Shown piece by piece: positions 9,947 to 21,703 of a stretch of 64,000 bases of DNA (position 1 is its first letter; each line of letters begins with the position of its first letter). Source of the stretch: Verticillium longisporum (Eukaryota; Ascomycota; Sordariomycetes; Glomerellales; Plectosphaerellaceae). Below the pieces are notes generated by a model. It was not told the DNA's origin and ran no database searches. It saw only the letters and a list, made by a program, of their open reading frames with translations. Made by a program: the position numbers and the translations under genes. Location of the stretch: contig JAETXT010000006.1 of NCBI GenBank assembly GCA_019188255.1, forward strand, positions 310,001 through 374,000, written 5' to 3'.

Positions 9947-11335
9947 ATGCGCTGCAACATTGCTCTGGCCTTCGGCCTCGGTGCTTCCACCGCCATGGCT
10001 TCCAGCCACTTCAAGGCCGCTGCTCGTCAGCCCGTCTACCAGCGCCAGGCTCCTGGCCAGTCTGTCAGCTCTGACATTCCCGGCCCCTCTTCCGTCGCCT
10101 CCTCCATGGCTCCCGGCCCTTCGGGTGCCCCCGCCAACCCCGGCACCATTGGCGGCTACTCTCTCCTCGGCTGCGTTGGCTCTGACGCCGGCTTCCCCGG
10201 CTTCGTCCTCGGCGAGTCCTCCGGCGCCATGACCAACGAGCTCTGCATTGCCTCTTGCCCCACTGGCACCAAGTTCGCCGGTACCAACGGCCGCGACTGC
10301 TACTGCGGTGAGGACCTCGGCACTGCCGAGTCCGTCGCCCCCGGCTCTTGCAACATCGAGTGCCCCGGCAACGCCCTTCAGTCCTGCGGTGGCTCCATCG
10401 GTGGCGGCGTTGCCAAGCGCCAGCTGCCCCTGAGCATCCTCCTCACCGTCTACGTCCTCGTCGAGCCCGTCCCTGGTCAGGGCACCGTTACCGTCACCGG
10501 CACCACCACTGTCACCGACACTGTCACCACCACCTTCACTGGCTCCGCCGGCTCCGTTGTTACCGCCACTCAGACCATCACCCGTACTTTCTGCCCTACC
10601 TGCGGCCCCTGCCAGGGACCTTACTGCCCCAAGCCCCTCCCCACTCCCGGCCCTGACGCTCACTGCTATGGCGATGACTGCTTCAAGAAGATTGTCTGCT
10701 TCGGCGGCTGGTGCACCTTCGACTACCCCTGCCTCGGTGACTGGTGCAACAAGCGCGTCGTCTGCCACGATGACCGCTGCCGCGCCGAGGAGTGCTACGG
10801 CGATGACTGCCACAAGAAGGTCTGCTGCAACGGCGACTCCTGCAAGTACGACACCGACCGCCACTCCGAGGGTGACTACTGGAACAAGAAGGTCATCTGC
10901 TACGGCGACCACTGCGAGGAGGAGCAGTGCCACGGTGATGAGTGCAAGAAGAACTACGTCTGCCACGGTGACGAGTGCGGCCACGAGACCTGCCACGGCG
11001 ATGAGTGCCACAACACCAAGGTCTACTGCCAGGGTGAGGACTGCAAGCCCGAGGAGGAGTGCCACGAGTGCAAGCCCGCCCCCGTCAAGCCCTGGACTCC
11101 CGAGGACGAGAAGACCTGGAACAACAAGCACACCGCCGAGTACCCTGCCCAGCCCCAGCACCCCGGTCAGCCCCAGCAGCCCGCTAAGCCCGTCACCCCT
11201 GTCAACCCCGCCAAGCCCGTCACCCCCACCGGCAACGTCTACCCCCAGGGTGACCACGTTGTCGTTGCCGGTGCCGAGAAGGCCATCGCCAGCTTCGGCG
11301 TCATCGTCTTTGCTGCCGCCGCTCTCTTCCTGTAA
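9947..11335 (+). CDS. Secreted WSC-domain, cysteine-repeat, putative GPI-anchored cell-wall protein
   Basis: Single exon, 462 residues. Layout: signal peptide (1-18), Pro/Ser/Ala linker, WSC domain (about 70-150; GCVGSD, LCIASC, CYCGEDL, CNIECPG, QSCGGS), a Thr/Val-rich stalk (about 178-214), then residues 240-377 made of about eleven C-x-G/D-D/G-x-C units (CYGDDC, CLGDWC, CHDDRC, CNGDSC, CYGDHC, then three CHGDEC) spaced 10-12 residues apart, a Pro/Gln/Lys/Val linker (378-432) and a hydrophobic C-terminus without basic tail, as in a GPI signal. Codon use is extremely biased toward C-ending codons, suggesting high expression. The unit at about 306-313 has lost both cysteines (Ser and Trp instead). 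WSC domains bind wall glycans; the repeat may be disulfide-rich or metal-binding, which is inference. A second WSC protein lies at 993-2003. Confidence 0.85.
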   Translation: MRCNIALAFGLGASTAMASSHFKAAARQPVYQRQAPGQSVSSDIPGPSSVASSMAPGPSGAPANPGTIGGYSLLGCVGSDAGFPGFVLGESSGAMTNELCIASCPTGTKFAGTNGRDCYCGEDLGTAESVAPGSCNIECPGNALQSCGGSIGGGVAKRQLPLSILLTVYVLVEPVPGQGTVTVTGTTTVTDTVTTTFTGSAGSVVTATQTITRTFCPTCGPCQGPYCPKPLPTPGPDAHCYGDDCFKKIVCFGGWCTFDYPCLGDWCNKRVVCHDDRCRAEECYGDDCHKKVCCNGDSCKYDTDRHSEGDYWNKKVICYGDHCEEEQCHGDECKKNYVCHGDECGHETCHGDECHNTKVYCQGEDCKPEEECHECKPAPVKPWTPEDEKTWNNKHTAEYPAQPQHPGQPQQPAKPVTPVNPAKPVTPTGNVYPQGDHVVVAGAEKAIASFGVIVFAAAALFL

Positions 11336-12064
11336 GAGCTGGTCGCTTGTCGACGACACCAGCAGAATGGTGGCACTTTTTCACCTCTCTGCTCTTTACC
11401 CCTTTCTCTTCTCTCGCATCTCCAGCCTTCGGGCTCCCTTAGGAACCCGACTGCTCGGATGATGGATTTGGGGTTTCAAATGTGCCGGGCCTGGTAATCA
11501 AGAGGAGCAGTCCACTGGGATACGCTTCAATGGCTTGCGGGCGTGAATGTTGCTTAGGTAGTACAATGAATCGTTTTGAAATTACTTCTTGGTCTTCTGT
11601 GATGTGCACGTGATCTGAATCCACCTGGGAATTGAACAGGAAGCGCAACAGTGATTCGACTGCGCACGCGTGCCCTGGTGCCGACAGCCTTGTTGCCAGT
11701 AACATCGAGCAGCTTGATCCATGGGCGGTCCGACCCGCGGCGCTTGCCTAACACACCTGTCAGGTTCTGTCTCCCTATCGGACTTGGACTAACAATTCAG
11801 ACGTTGTTGCGGGTCGAGTAGAGACAAAGGGAAGACACTCCATACGTCCTCAAAGGCCGCACGGGACATATTGCTCACATGTCGTCAGCTTCCGGCCATC
11901 AAAGCCGGACCATGACCAAATCGCCACCAGGGAGGCTTCTGAAACTCGGAAAGGAAATGATGCCTCTCGCTTGCTGACAGGTGCTGCAGTGAGATGCAGT
12001 GGAAATGGAAGCAGAACATGAGCTGATGCGGATGCGGAGATACAAGCGAGGATGTAGGTGAAGA

Positions 12065-12088
12065 TGCAGGTGCAGGTGCAGGCGCAGG
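12065..12088. repeat. TGCAGG hexanucleotide repeat (4 copies, last imperfect)
   Basis: Three perfect TGCAGG copies and one CGCAGG, inside a longer GCAGG-rich tract. Confidence 0.75.
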
Positions 12089-13834
12089 CAGAGGCAGGCA
12101 GGATCGAATCGAGGGAGGCAACCGCCACCTTGAGAGGAAGAGGTAAACGACGTCTTGCAGGGAGGGCAGGTTCGTCCCGAAGAAGGTCGCCCCAGCACAG
12201 GCGTGCTTGCCCCACAGCCGAGAGATCCACAAACTCCTGCAGGGGCATCCCACCAAACCCACGCTTGACCTTAATTGTACAGCACGCCGCCCTTCCCTGT
12301 ATTCGCCTTTTCGCCTAGGTACTCGCCTCCTGCACCGCAGACCCCTGGATCTCTCTCGTCGCCCACTGAACCTACTGCTCTGCATCCAAGAACCAACACG
12401 ATCCTGGACGAACCCCCTCCCTCCCCGGCCTCGTCCTCCTCCTCCCTGTGCCGCCACCAAATCTTCTTTTCTAGCGCCAAGACTATTTCAACGCCCTGCG
12501 CGCGCCGTTACCCGTTTCCGAAGGCCCGCCATGGCCCTCTGTTCGGATATCCGCCTCTTCCTTCGCCTTAGCCGTGTGAGATATCGGGAGTGGCTGCGGC
12601 TCGCCGTCGAGGAAGACCAGAAACAACCTGGAACACAACCGCTATACCTACCTCATTCGAACATCTTGATCGCAATCGATCTCTGGACTCTTGGCCTACG
12701 TTCATCAACGAGCGTCACAGACCCGCTCGTTGCATTGAAGAAGATTCGTGCCCCCTTTGGCCATGTGGGGAGCACCATAGATCAAACTGTATCTCGACTC
12801 ACTTACCTGCATGACCACCAACAGCCGTCACATCTTCATTCGCCATGCCTGGTCGCTGACTCGTTGGCTGCGATTGCACCTGCACTGCTTGGGTCAGCAG
12901 AACACCCGGATCAACGGGACTGCATCGTTCGGCAAACGACACGTCTCCTCGCTTTCAGCCGTATCTCGGCCCGAGTCGGAAAAGGCCGAACCGACAACCA
13001 CGATGCCTGGTAGTCGAGACCAAGCCCATCGCAAGACAGGTCAAGCCTGGATATATTGCGCCCCTCCTCGCCTGCCTGCTGCATTTTCCTTGATTCGGAC
13101 GGCTGCCGACGCGGCGGCACGACCGGAAATTCACAGCTGCGGGAGAAATGAATGTCCGTCAACACCAAGCTTCTTGGCCAGATTTAGTGATGCCTCTGTC
13201 TGAACACGTGTATACGGCATCACTGTGTAGCCGCAGCCGCCAGTGCTCTGCTCTGGTTGTGCTGGGCATGCTGGGCGAGGCCAAGCTTGCGGGGGCACCA
13301 CTGGCGATGGGCTGCGAGTCTTGTCCTGAACACCCAGGCAAACGGCCCGCTAAATAGCGTCCAGCTCCAGCCGGCAACTGAGAAGAAGCTCATTTGCTCT
13401 CGTGGATCCCCGCGGCGACGACCCGCCCAGGCCGTTTCCAAGCCATCCCCCTCATCGCAGACCCCGGACCTCCACGCGCCAAGTCTCCCGCCAAGATACG
13501 GGAGCGGATACCGCTTCAACGTTGATCTGGTCCCGGACCTTAATTTTCCACGTCTCGGCCACAGCCAAGGTCGGTATCCTCTCCGCCAACCGACTTCTGT
13601 GTGGCCAATATTGTTGCATCGCCCCATCCGAGATGGCCTGAATCGCTCTAGCCCCGGGACCTTGACAGACAGTAGGATGTTGTCGACAGTACGCAGTCAC
13701 GACCGCTGCCCCTGGCGGTGATTTCGTCCGCATTGCCAAATGACCATGTAGTTGATTGGGCAATTGGGAAAAGGATTGCATGTGTCAGACGCCATAGGGA
13801 CCGCCACATTTTCTTGAGGGGCTTCTCGACGCGT

Positions 13835-13840
13835 GTATAA
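13835..13840 (+). promoter_or_regulatory. TATA box of the GH105-like gene
   Basis: TATAAA 105 nt upstream of the ATG at 13940, followed by a CT-rich leader. Confidence 0.6.
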
Positions 13841-13939
13841 AGAGAAGGTTGCCGACGCGTCCCCCTAAGGCCTGCCTTTCCTTTCTCATCGTCGATTCTC
13901 TCTCTATCCGACGAGCATTTTCTTCTTCAGCCTCTCAAG

Positions 13940-15170
13940 ATGAAGACGTCCGCCCTCTTCTTCGCCGTCGGCGCCACCGCCGCGGCCGTTTCCAAGGTCG
14001 CCGAGCCCATCCTCGAGACCATGGCCGACTCGTGGATCCGCAACAACAGGGAGACCCAGAGGGCCTACTGGTACGGCCGTGCTGTCGTCTACAATGGCTA
14101 CGAGGCCGCCTACGAGCTCTACGGCAACGAGACCCTCCTTTCCTGGTACCGTGCCCAGATTGACGAGAAGGTCGTTCTGGAGAACGGCACCATTGTCGGT
14201 TTCCGCCCGGAACACTACTCGCTCGACGACTACCGTATCGGTCTCAACTTCATCTACTGGTACGAGCGTACCGGCGAGCAGAAGTACGCCACGGCTGCCG
14301 CCACCATCCGCGGCATGCTCGACCGCCACCCCCGTACGCCCACTGGTGGTTTCTGGCACCGCTCCCCCATTTACAAGAACCAGATGTGGTTGGACGGCAT
14401 CTACATGGCCGACAGCTTCTACGCCAAGTACACCGAGGTCTTCGAGCCCAACAACTCCACCGCGTGGGACGACATCATCCTCCAGTACGACAAGATCGAG
14501 GCAGCCACGCGCGTGCCCGAGACCAACCTGCTTGTTCACGGCTACGACGAGGGCAAGGAGGCTGTGTGGGCCGACCCCGTGACGGGCGCCGCTCCCATTG
14601 TTTGGAACCGCGCCGTCGGCTGGTACATCCTGTCCCTGCTCGAGACGATCCAGGTCTTCCCCAAGGCGCACCCCGGTTACGAGCGCCTTGTCGAGTACTT
14701 CGTCACCCTTTCCGATGGCCCACGTCGCGCCCAGGCCCCCGCCCCTGACGGCTGGTGGCACGGGAGGACGGAGCCCTACCGCGGCCAAGAGGGCAACTAC
14801 CTTGAGGCTACCTCCTCCGCCATGTTCACTGCTGGCTGGCTTCGTGGTATGCGTCTCGGCCTCATTGATGAGAAGACCTACCTCGAGCCCGCGTCCAGGG
14901 CCTACAAGCACCTCATTGATGACTTTGTCACCCGCCACTGCAACGGTACCATCAACTTTGAGGGTACCGTCCAGGTCGGCTCGCTCAACAGCGACGCCTC
15001 TTTCAAGGTAGGAACTCCTCCTTCATCTCGGCCGCAAATTCGTGACAGACCGTACTAACGCGCGATTACAGTACTACACTGACATTCCTGTCGTCCCCAA
15101 CGATACCCGTGGCGTCGGCCCCTTCATGCTTGCCGCCTACGAGTGGGAGCTCCGCCACAAGAAGAACTAA
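13940..15170 (+). CDS. Secreted glycoside hydrolase, GH88/GH105 type (unsaturated rhamnogalacturonyl hydrolase-like)
   Basis: Two exons, 13940-15007 and 15072-15170, with a 64-nt intron; product 388 residues. A short signal peptide (MKTSALFFAVGATAAAV) is followed by an all-helical six-hairpin fold. Recognisable stretches are GGFWHRSPIYKNQMWLDGIYM, containing the Asp that acts as catalytic residue in YteR-type enzymes, WNRAVGWY, GWWHGRT and NYLEATSSAMF. Known reaction: hydration of the unsaturated sugar at the non-reducing end of oligosaccharides released by rhamnogalacturonan or pectin lyases, freeing the reducing oligomer. It fits a plant-cell-wall-degrading lifestyle with the two xylanases at 30-33 kb. 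Strong C-ending codon bias suggests efficient expression. Confidence 0.88.
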
Positions 15171-15864
15171 ACTTGCGGATTTGTATTTACAGCGCGCGCG
15201 CCTGGCAATGCCCGAATGAGCAGGGCTCATCTAGAGCCCATGACCACGGTTGTTGCAAGCGTCTGGCCTGATGAACAATGGCCTTGTTGTCATAGAGAAA
15301 CGCAAACGCGTGTCAATAGAAGTGTGGTGGAAACTTCCCCAAGTTTCTCCAAATTGGTCCCCTCGGCGTCATGCTGTAGATCCTCATCAGGGTCTCCTGC
15401 GGGGTGTCCTTCGTTTGGCTGTGCCTCGGCTGCATTTGACCCGGCATCGATGTCACCCCGATAAGACCCTGTCCCTGGTGAGGGCTGTGTTCAAATGCGT
15501 GCGGCTATGCTGTGAAGAGTTTGTTCAAAGGACCTGTCAATGACGGGATCGCAGTGAATTGAGAGAAGAGGTAAAAAAGGTCTCGTCATGATGCAGCAAG
15601 GATCGCCATTTCATCTTTCGAAACTAGCAAATCCGATCGGACGACAACAAGAAGCAAACTCCAATGATCATGCGGCCTATGATCTTCGCCCCCTTCCCTT
15701 ACCGCCAAATCCATCCGCGCAAGCTCCGCGCCGGACCGCAAGCACGAATAAGTAGCAACCACAGTCTGCCAGGGGACAAAGAAAAACCCTCTGACAGCCC
15801 CCCAAAAGCTCCTGGAACGCCGCTGGGAAATCTCTCCGTAATATCAATCTCTACGCCTTGAAGC
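15171..15864. other. Convergent 3' region
   Basis: The GH105-like gene (+) and the PARP gene (-) end towards each other here. No gene seen. Confidence 0.5.
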
Positions 15865-18100
15865 TCAGCCAATCTTGACGCGGAGCAGGTACCGAAGACG
15901 GACCTGCGAGACGTCGTACGTGATGAACTCGTTGTAGAGAAGGTAAGCGTTGTCGACGTCAGTTTTGCCGGGATTCACGCTCAGATCGGGCTGGGAGAGG
16001 GGGGTCAGCATCTTCGGTCTGCGTCGGGAAATACATCTGGACCTACCATCTTGATCCCCTGCAGAGACGGGTGAACCTCGCCGGCATCCTTCCACTTGAG
16101 CGGCCCGGTGGTTCCCTGACCCCAGGTAGACAGGAGACCCTGCTTCTTGGCGTCATCACCAGCATTATAGCTTGAGCCAGTCAGCTTCTGCATCGGATCA
16201 CCGAGCTCGGCCTCGCAGAGTAGAAGGAGGGCCGTGTTGTCCGACTGGTGGTGACAGCAGTAGTTGGCCGACTTGGACGACATGTCCGCGAGGTAGATTC
16301 CCTTGCCGAACATGTACCCCGTCACGGGTGCTTCGGGAGGTGCGATGCGTAGACCCTGGCTAAGAATACCACCAAAGTTCGTCGTCCGGGAACCGTGCCA
16401 CAACAGGCGCCTGTCAGAACCAGTCTTGGAAAGATCGAGCTTGTTAAAACGATCCAGCTCGCCCTGCCTCTCAATGCGGAAGATCTGCTCGACCTTTTTG
16501 TACTTGATGTAGTGCGTGTCACCCCGCGTCTCGGTCAGGTAGTTTGAGAGCTGCTCGAACTCCGAACTCTTGGGAGCGAGCGCCGTCATCTCGTCAAGGC
16601 CAAGAGCCTGGAACTGCTTGTCAAGAGGGTGAATATCAGACCCGCTGGTCTTTTTACGGTCCATCTTCATAATGTCGGCAGCAGCCTTCATGTCCGACAG
16701 ACTCTCGAGAAGATCAATTTCCCGTTTGAGTTGAGCGGTCGTGGCGATGACCGGCGGGCGATTGCGGCCAAAGTCGTGTGGAATGATGGAGTAAAATGTG
16801 TTGGAGAGGTATTCCGTAGCGGCATGGGCCGTCATGTTCCACTTGGATTGCGCTAGCGTGCTGTCGTCCATCAACTCAGCCATATCCTTGAGGAACTGAA
16901 ATCCTCGAGAGATGGTCGTCTTGCTGAGCTTGCCAAGGGGCAGTTTGTTGGCGTCGTAGTTTAGCTCTGTCATTGTAGCGGCAAAGTGAGCCTTGTTAAA
17001 GATCAATGCCATCAGGTCCTGAACAGCGGGCTCCAGTTTCGACTCAATCTTGACTTGCTCCTCGGTATCCTCCTCTTGAGCTGATGTTGGAGCGGCAGCC
17101 TTGGTGTCGTCTTCGGCGTCGTCCTCGTCATCAGAGTCGGGGGCATAGCTGCGCTCGACAAATGCATACTTGCCAGGCCTGGGGTTCTCGGCACGGTCCG
17201 CCCAGCGTAGGCCGCTCTTGTCCTTGTACTTCTTCACAAAGTTGCGAAGGGCGTCGTGAACCCTCCAGAACCGAGAAGGGCGCACTGACCAAACTCACCA
17301 ACGCGACCCCATCGGGTCCCCGTCTTGAAAGACGAGCCGTCCTGGAGGAGCTGAATTCGGTAGAACTTGTTGTTGTTGTTGCTCGAGTTGGACTGGTTCA
17401 GCGAGGCATCGTAGATCATGCCGCTGGGGTCGATGAAGACTTTGTAGACATCACTGACTCCCTCATCCAGTGGAATGACCATGTCCTTCGACTTGGCAAC
17501 CTGATCGACGACGTCGGGCTTCTTGTCCGCTGGCTTGGAATTGGTGGCCTTCTGTTTTTTCACCGGAGCCTTTTTCTTGTCCTCGTCGTCGCTATCACTT
17601 TTGACAGCGACGATGGGCCGTTTGCGTGTGGCTCCGCCGTTCCGCGAGCCATTGGCGGTGCCATTGGATGCGGCTGGTGCTGGTGCTGGGTTGGCGGTTG
17701 GCGGCGTAGTCGAAGCCGCCTTTGTGGCAGGGGCAGCGTCCGCATCAGAGTCATCATCGTCGTTGAGCGCAAACTGATCCTCTGGGGCCTTGCTGTTGAG
17801 ACGCTTTGATTCGTCCACCCACTCAAGGCTGACGACGAGGCAATCCTCCTGGGCAAGCGCCTGACCGACCTTGGCGTTCGATTTGTAGTTGGCCTGCGTG
17901 ACAATGACGTGCGTGGTCTTCTTGGTGACTGTGGTAGCTACCGTCGCACCGAGCGAGCGGATTTCGCCAGACAGCTCAGCCTGAGTATGGCCAGGGAAGG
18001 AGCCGCCTAGAACGACCACACACCCATCCAGTGGTGATGTTGTTGCTGCTGGGTTGTTGGCACCTGCTGCAGAGGCGGCTGATGACCGTGTGCGACCCAT
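15865..18100 (-). CDS. prpA: Poly(ADP-ribose) polymerase with BRCT, WGR, regulatory and catalytic domains; one apparent missing base
   Basis: Exons 18100-16047 and 15990-15865 (56-nt intron). Domains in order: BRCT (about 22-105; GCVVVLGGSFPGHTQ, WVDESKR), a charged linker, WGR (about 235-330; FYRIQLLQDG, TRWGRVGEFGQ), PARP regulatory helices (about 345-480) and catalytic domain (about 490-726). The catalytic triad is visible: His in LLWHGSRTTN, Tyr in GIYLADMSSKSANYC, Glu in LLYNEFITYD; H-Y-E is the signature of polymer-forming PARPs. Fungal PARPs lack the animal zinc fingers and act in DNA-damage response. At about 17261-17264 the frame breaks: GSGG and VHDALRNFVKKYKD are in different frames, and one extra G in the GGG run joins them and gives 726 residues. 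Without it the protein stops just after WGR. Confidence 0.9.
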
Positions 18101-19683
18101 CTTGTGCTGGGGTCAGGTTGGCACCGAATGGCAACTCCTGGAACAGAATGAAATGATTGTTGAACTGCGACGTTTGAGTCAATGGACCGTTGATGATGAT
18201 GGAAGGATCGTGTGAGTGGTGGGCCGAGGTTGATGAGAAAGGACCAGCACAACTGTTGGCTTGCATTTGTGTTGAGACGCACTGATGAGATGGAAGTAGC
18301 GCCTGTCAAGGCTGTAAAGAGAGGTATCTTGGCGGAAGGTGCTCCAATGCCGTGCTTTCCGTACCTTTGTGGTTAGTCACCTCTGAAGCAGGATCGCGAG
18401 GTGGGCCGACGTCGCTCGGTGTCGAAAAGGGGGATGAGTGGTGGGGTGGTTGAATTGGTGGCGTCTTGTGTTTCTAGCGTCGAGGCTGAGCTCTTGTTCG
18501 CGCCAGGGGGGACTTGATGAGGGCGACCCAGGAAGGTACATACTGGGTTGGTTGGCAGTTCTCGCTTCGTGTTGTGTGACTGTATTGACCACTGGGCTGC
18601 GGGCTATGACGAAACCAAGAGGTCAATTGGGGATGGTGTAGCTGCGAGACGGAATGTAAGTGGTAACAGGTAGCAATGCTGGTAACGAGGAGTGGCCTGA
18701 TCGCTTTGAGTCGTTTTGAAGCCTCTGGGAGGAAGAATCCCAATTGATATCCGGATGGGAATGCTCTCCATTTAAACATTACGTCTCGTACCAGGGAAGT
18801 GCTGAAGGAGCACCATCTTTGTCTTGAGCTTCGCTTTCCCTGGTCGCTTGGCTTAGGTCGGGCAGGCACCAGTCGCCCCTCATGGGTCCAACCGCGCTGG
18901 TGCCTGGACGCGACGCGACGCAATACTTCAGCTACCTACTGACACGAGAACACGTGATGGACCGTCTTGCCAGCATGACTCTGATAATCCCTGAGGTAGG
19001 TAGGGAATTATCGTGACTCCACGTTCATGGCACTGCTGCCTGGACTGGTATCATGTATCTGCGAATCCAGGTCTTGTGGCACAAAGCTGGCTGAAGCCGA
19101 TTGACGCCATGGGAATCAATTGAGCACAGCCAGGCGATTGGCACTTGGATGCGTTGGCTGCCGCACACCTATCGCTTGCAGTTCAGGGCGAGGTGACAAC
19201 GTTACGACCAGTCAAACAATACGCGACATTATTGCGCAAAGGGCACCGGAGAGGGTCAAAAAAAGGTCAATGATTGCAGTGACATGCTGAATGAGCCAAA
19301 GGAAGTAATGTTCGACTACCGGTACCTATACGGGGCCACAGACCAACAACCACCTAGTAGTCCTTTAGGCCGTCCGAGGCCTGTGCACCCGTGTGATCAG
19401 CATCAGGGGTAAGTACCTAGGTAGGGAAGTACGGACGTACCTGCGGTGGAGGAGCGTAGCGTGCAGCTGCAGCCTAACAGGTAAGCTCCACTGACATCCT
19501 CCGCCCCACCATGTCTACCTACAGGTACCTACCTTAGGTACCTACGGTAGGTAGGTAAGTGAATACCCCAGCTTCGTCGACCTCCTTCCTCCCCTTGAAA
19601 TAAAGCACCATCAGCCCGACCTCATCAACAACTTTACTCAAATGACCTAGGCAGGTAGAAAAGGTAGCTATCCGGTGGTCAAA
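18101..19683. other. Divergent intergenic region with TACCTAGGTA-type repeats
   Basis: It separates PARP (-) and the F-box gene (+). The part 18990-19660 carries many short GGTACCTAC/TAGGTAGG elements, including a perfect TACCTAGGTA at 19414-19423 and a cluster at about 19520-19560. No gene was recognised. Confidence 0.6.
19414..19423. repeat. TACCTAGGTA palindrome
   Basis: Perfect 10-bp palindrome in a stretch of related TACCTACC/GGTAGGTA words running to 19560. Other perfect copies are at 23585-23594 and 44978-44987; imperfect ones occur near 49110, 54314 and 61319. Confidence 0.8.
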
Positions 19684-21486
19684 ATGGCGTCTCAACCATC
19701 ACAATTGCCGGCTTCTGCGGCAACTTCTTTTGGCAAGGTCCCACTTGAGGTCTTCCTTCGCATCACAGACCACCTCACCACGATAGAACATGGCAACCTG
19801 CGCCTCACCTGTCGGTCCATTGAGAGGTCCCTCTTCACAACCTTCAGCAGGGAATTCTTCAGCAAGAAGCAGTTCATGCTCACCGAAGACAGTCTTCAGG
19901 CCCTCATCGACATGTCCACCTCGCGGATCGGTGACTGTCTCAAACACATCATCATCGGCCTGGACTGCTACAAGGAGGGCTTACCAGTGCATCCGCAAGC
20001 AAAAACCACACTCTACACCGCGGGCTACGATGGCCAACGGACGCTTCTTTGGACGGGGCAAGCCGTGCTCATGCTGACGGAAGCCTTCCGCAACCTCCAA
20101 CCTACCGTGGTAGGCATGCGGGACTACGCATCCGATGCTCGTCAGTTCCGAGACGGCTCGCGCGCGAAATGGGCGAGCTACGGCGCGACGACTGTCTGGA
20201 AGGAGACCGGCGTTAGCCTACTTCGGGGAAGTGGCTATGATGAGGTAGTCAGCGTCTATGCCTCCCAAGTCTTCTCCATCATCTTGGCTGCTCTGGCCGG
20301 CTCAGACGCCACACCGACGACTATTGAGGTCCTTCGACACCATCACGGCCGTCTTCGTGCGACCTCCTTCAACATTCCCAAGTACCTCAAGCCGTCTCTG
20401 CTCCCCGTGCTCTCGAGAATAGAGACCATCTTTCTGCCGTTGGATGTCGTGAGAAAGCGTCATGACTGGGATATAAGCTCTCCGACCCGCTACGCCAGCG
20501 CCGATGGCTCGGAACACAACATGGAAATATGCCCTGATTACCTCTTCCGCGTCTTCCTCTCACATCTACCCAGCCTCAAACACTTGCGCCTCAACTTTCA
20601 CCGCAATGATACACCAACCGACCTCCTCAAATGGCTTGCCGATCCAAGCCCTGACACGTCGGATACTTGCCAGCTTTCCGCAACGCCCAACACCCCTGAC
20701 GTTTTGCGCTTGCCTCCAGCAGTCAACTTTCCTTATCTTGAGAGCATCGATTTTGGCATCCTTGCCATTGACCAAGAATCGCTCCTCAACGTCATTCGCA
20801 AGTTTGCGCCGACGCTCAAGGGCGTCGAGCTGTGGAAGGTCACACTCCTGAGAAACAGCGTCGAGACCAGCGACGTGCCCAACCGGCGCAACCTCTGGAG
20901 GCAGTTCTTCGGCAGGATGCGCCACGTCGACGGCCTTAAACTGAAGCACATGATGGTCGGCCAGCCGCAGCAACGATTGCAGCAGCGCAGCGCCGTTCGC
21001 GACGTGACGTTCAAGTCCCTGTCGCATGAGGGCACGACGAACGCGATTCAGAAGCGTGCCTACCTGGGTAATGAGTGGGACGAATGGATCCAGGACATGG
21101 CAGCCGATGTCGTCGTCAAGGGCCTTGACGATGTAGGTTTAGAGGATAAGTCGGATGTCAGCTCGAACGATTATCCGACCATGAACGACGAAGACGATCG
21201 TATGTGACCCTCCCCCGCAGTACTCTTTTTTACGAGCGCGCGCGCTTCACTTGTTTGGTCATGTCTGACTTTTGGTCTCTTTTCCTTCTAGCGACCTTGG
21301 ACGAGACGGACGAGGATGATGACATGGGTGATGCCTGAAGCTGACAGTGCCCTTCTTTTTCACACAGACGACCTCTTGGCGAACGAGGAGTGGGATGACT
21401 GGATGAATGGCTACGATGGCTATGAGCTTGGTGCGGCCCTGGACGAGATCTGGGACGCGGGGTTCAGCCCTGCCAATATGCTTTAG
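19684..21486 (+). CDS. F-box protein
   Basis: Three exons, 19684-21199, 21292-21327 and 21368-21486, joining to 556 residues. The start is the ATG at 19684; the frame is also open through a GTG nine bases upstream. Residues about 17-60 are an F-box (FGKVPLEVFLRITDHL..., NLRLTCRSIERSLF). The rest is a leucine-patterned region (LPSLKHLRLNFHRN, FPYLESIDFGILAI, GVELWKVTLL) resembling degenerate leucine-rich repeats, and a very acidic C-terminus. Known role of the class: F-box proteins recruit substrates to SCF ubiquitin ligases through Skp1; the substrate here is unknown. The second intron would be only 40 nt, at the lower limit for fungi, and both 3' introns interrupt the acidic tail; if retained the protein ends at 21207. 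Confidence 0.8.
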
Positions 21487-21703
21487 CATGCCAACCTGCC
21501 GTAGATGATTCACGTTTAATGAGATACCTCGCAGCGGTCAAGTGCTGTTCAGAAGTTGATAAAGAGAGCGATGTGTGGCCGCAGATGTCGCTTGGCGTCT
21601 TGGTTTGTCACGAGTTTCACAGACGCTCTTCTACATGTACGCCAGTCACGACGTTCTTCTATAAGGAGTAACACATCGTGCCGAGTCAATTTGATGTTGC
21701 TAA

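Larger units (their letters stand above)
11336..13939. other. 2.6-kb intergenic region; weak frames only
   Basis: It lies between two plus-strand genes. The stretch 12270-12600 is CT-rich and looks like an mRNA leader, and a frame of 268 codons (12207-13013) is open across it, but the translation has no domain, odd composition and no intron logic. I do not call a gene. A spliced small gene or non-coding transcript starting near 12300 remains possible. Confidence 0.4.

Noticed and set aside
9929..11359. 476-codon open frame on the minus strand opposite the Cys-repeat WSC gene
   Set aside because: It is the mirror of a gene with strong C-ending codon bias; its Gly/Ala/Val/Leu-rich translation has no domain, and the plus-strand frame has signal peptide, WSC domain and GPI signal.
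12207..13013. 268-codon plus-strand frame in the intergenic region
   Set aside because: No recognisable domain, irregular composition, no supporting promoter-intron logic; left as a weak possibility only.
13904..14938. 344-codon open frame on the minus strand opposite the GH105-like gene
   Set aside because: Same cause: antisense of a codon-biased gene. The plus-strand product has clear family motifs.
17288..17301. 14-nt GTGAGT...CAG segment inside the PARP WGR domain as an intron
   Set aside because: Far too short to be spliced, and it encodes the conserved G-E-F-G-Q part of WGR.
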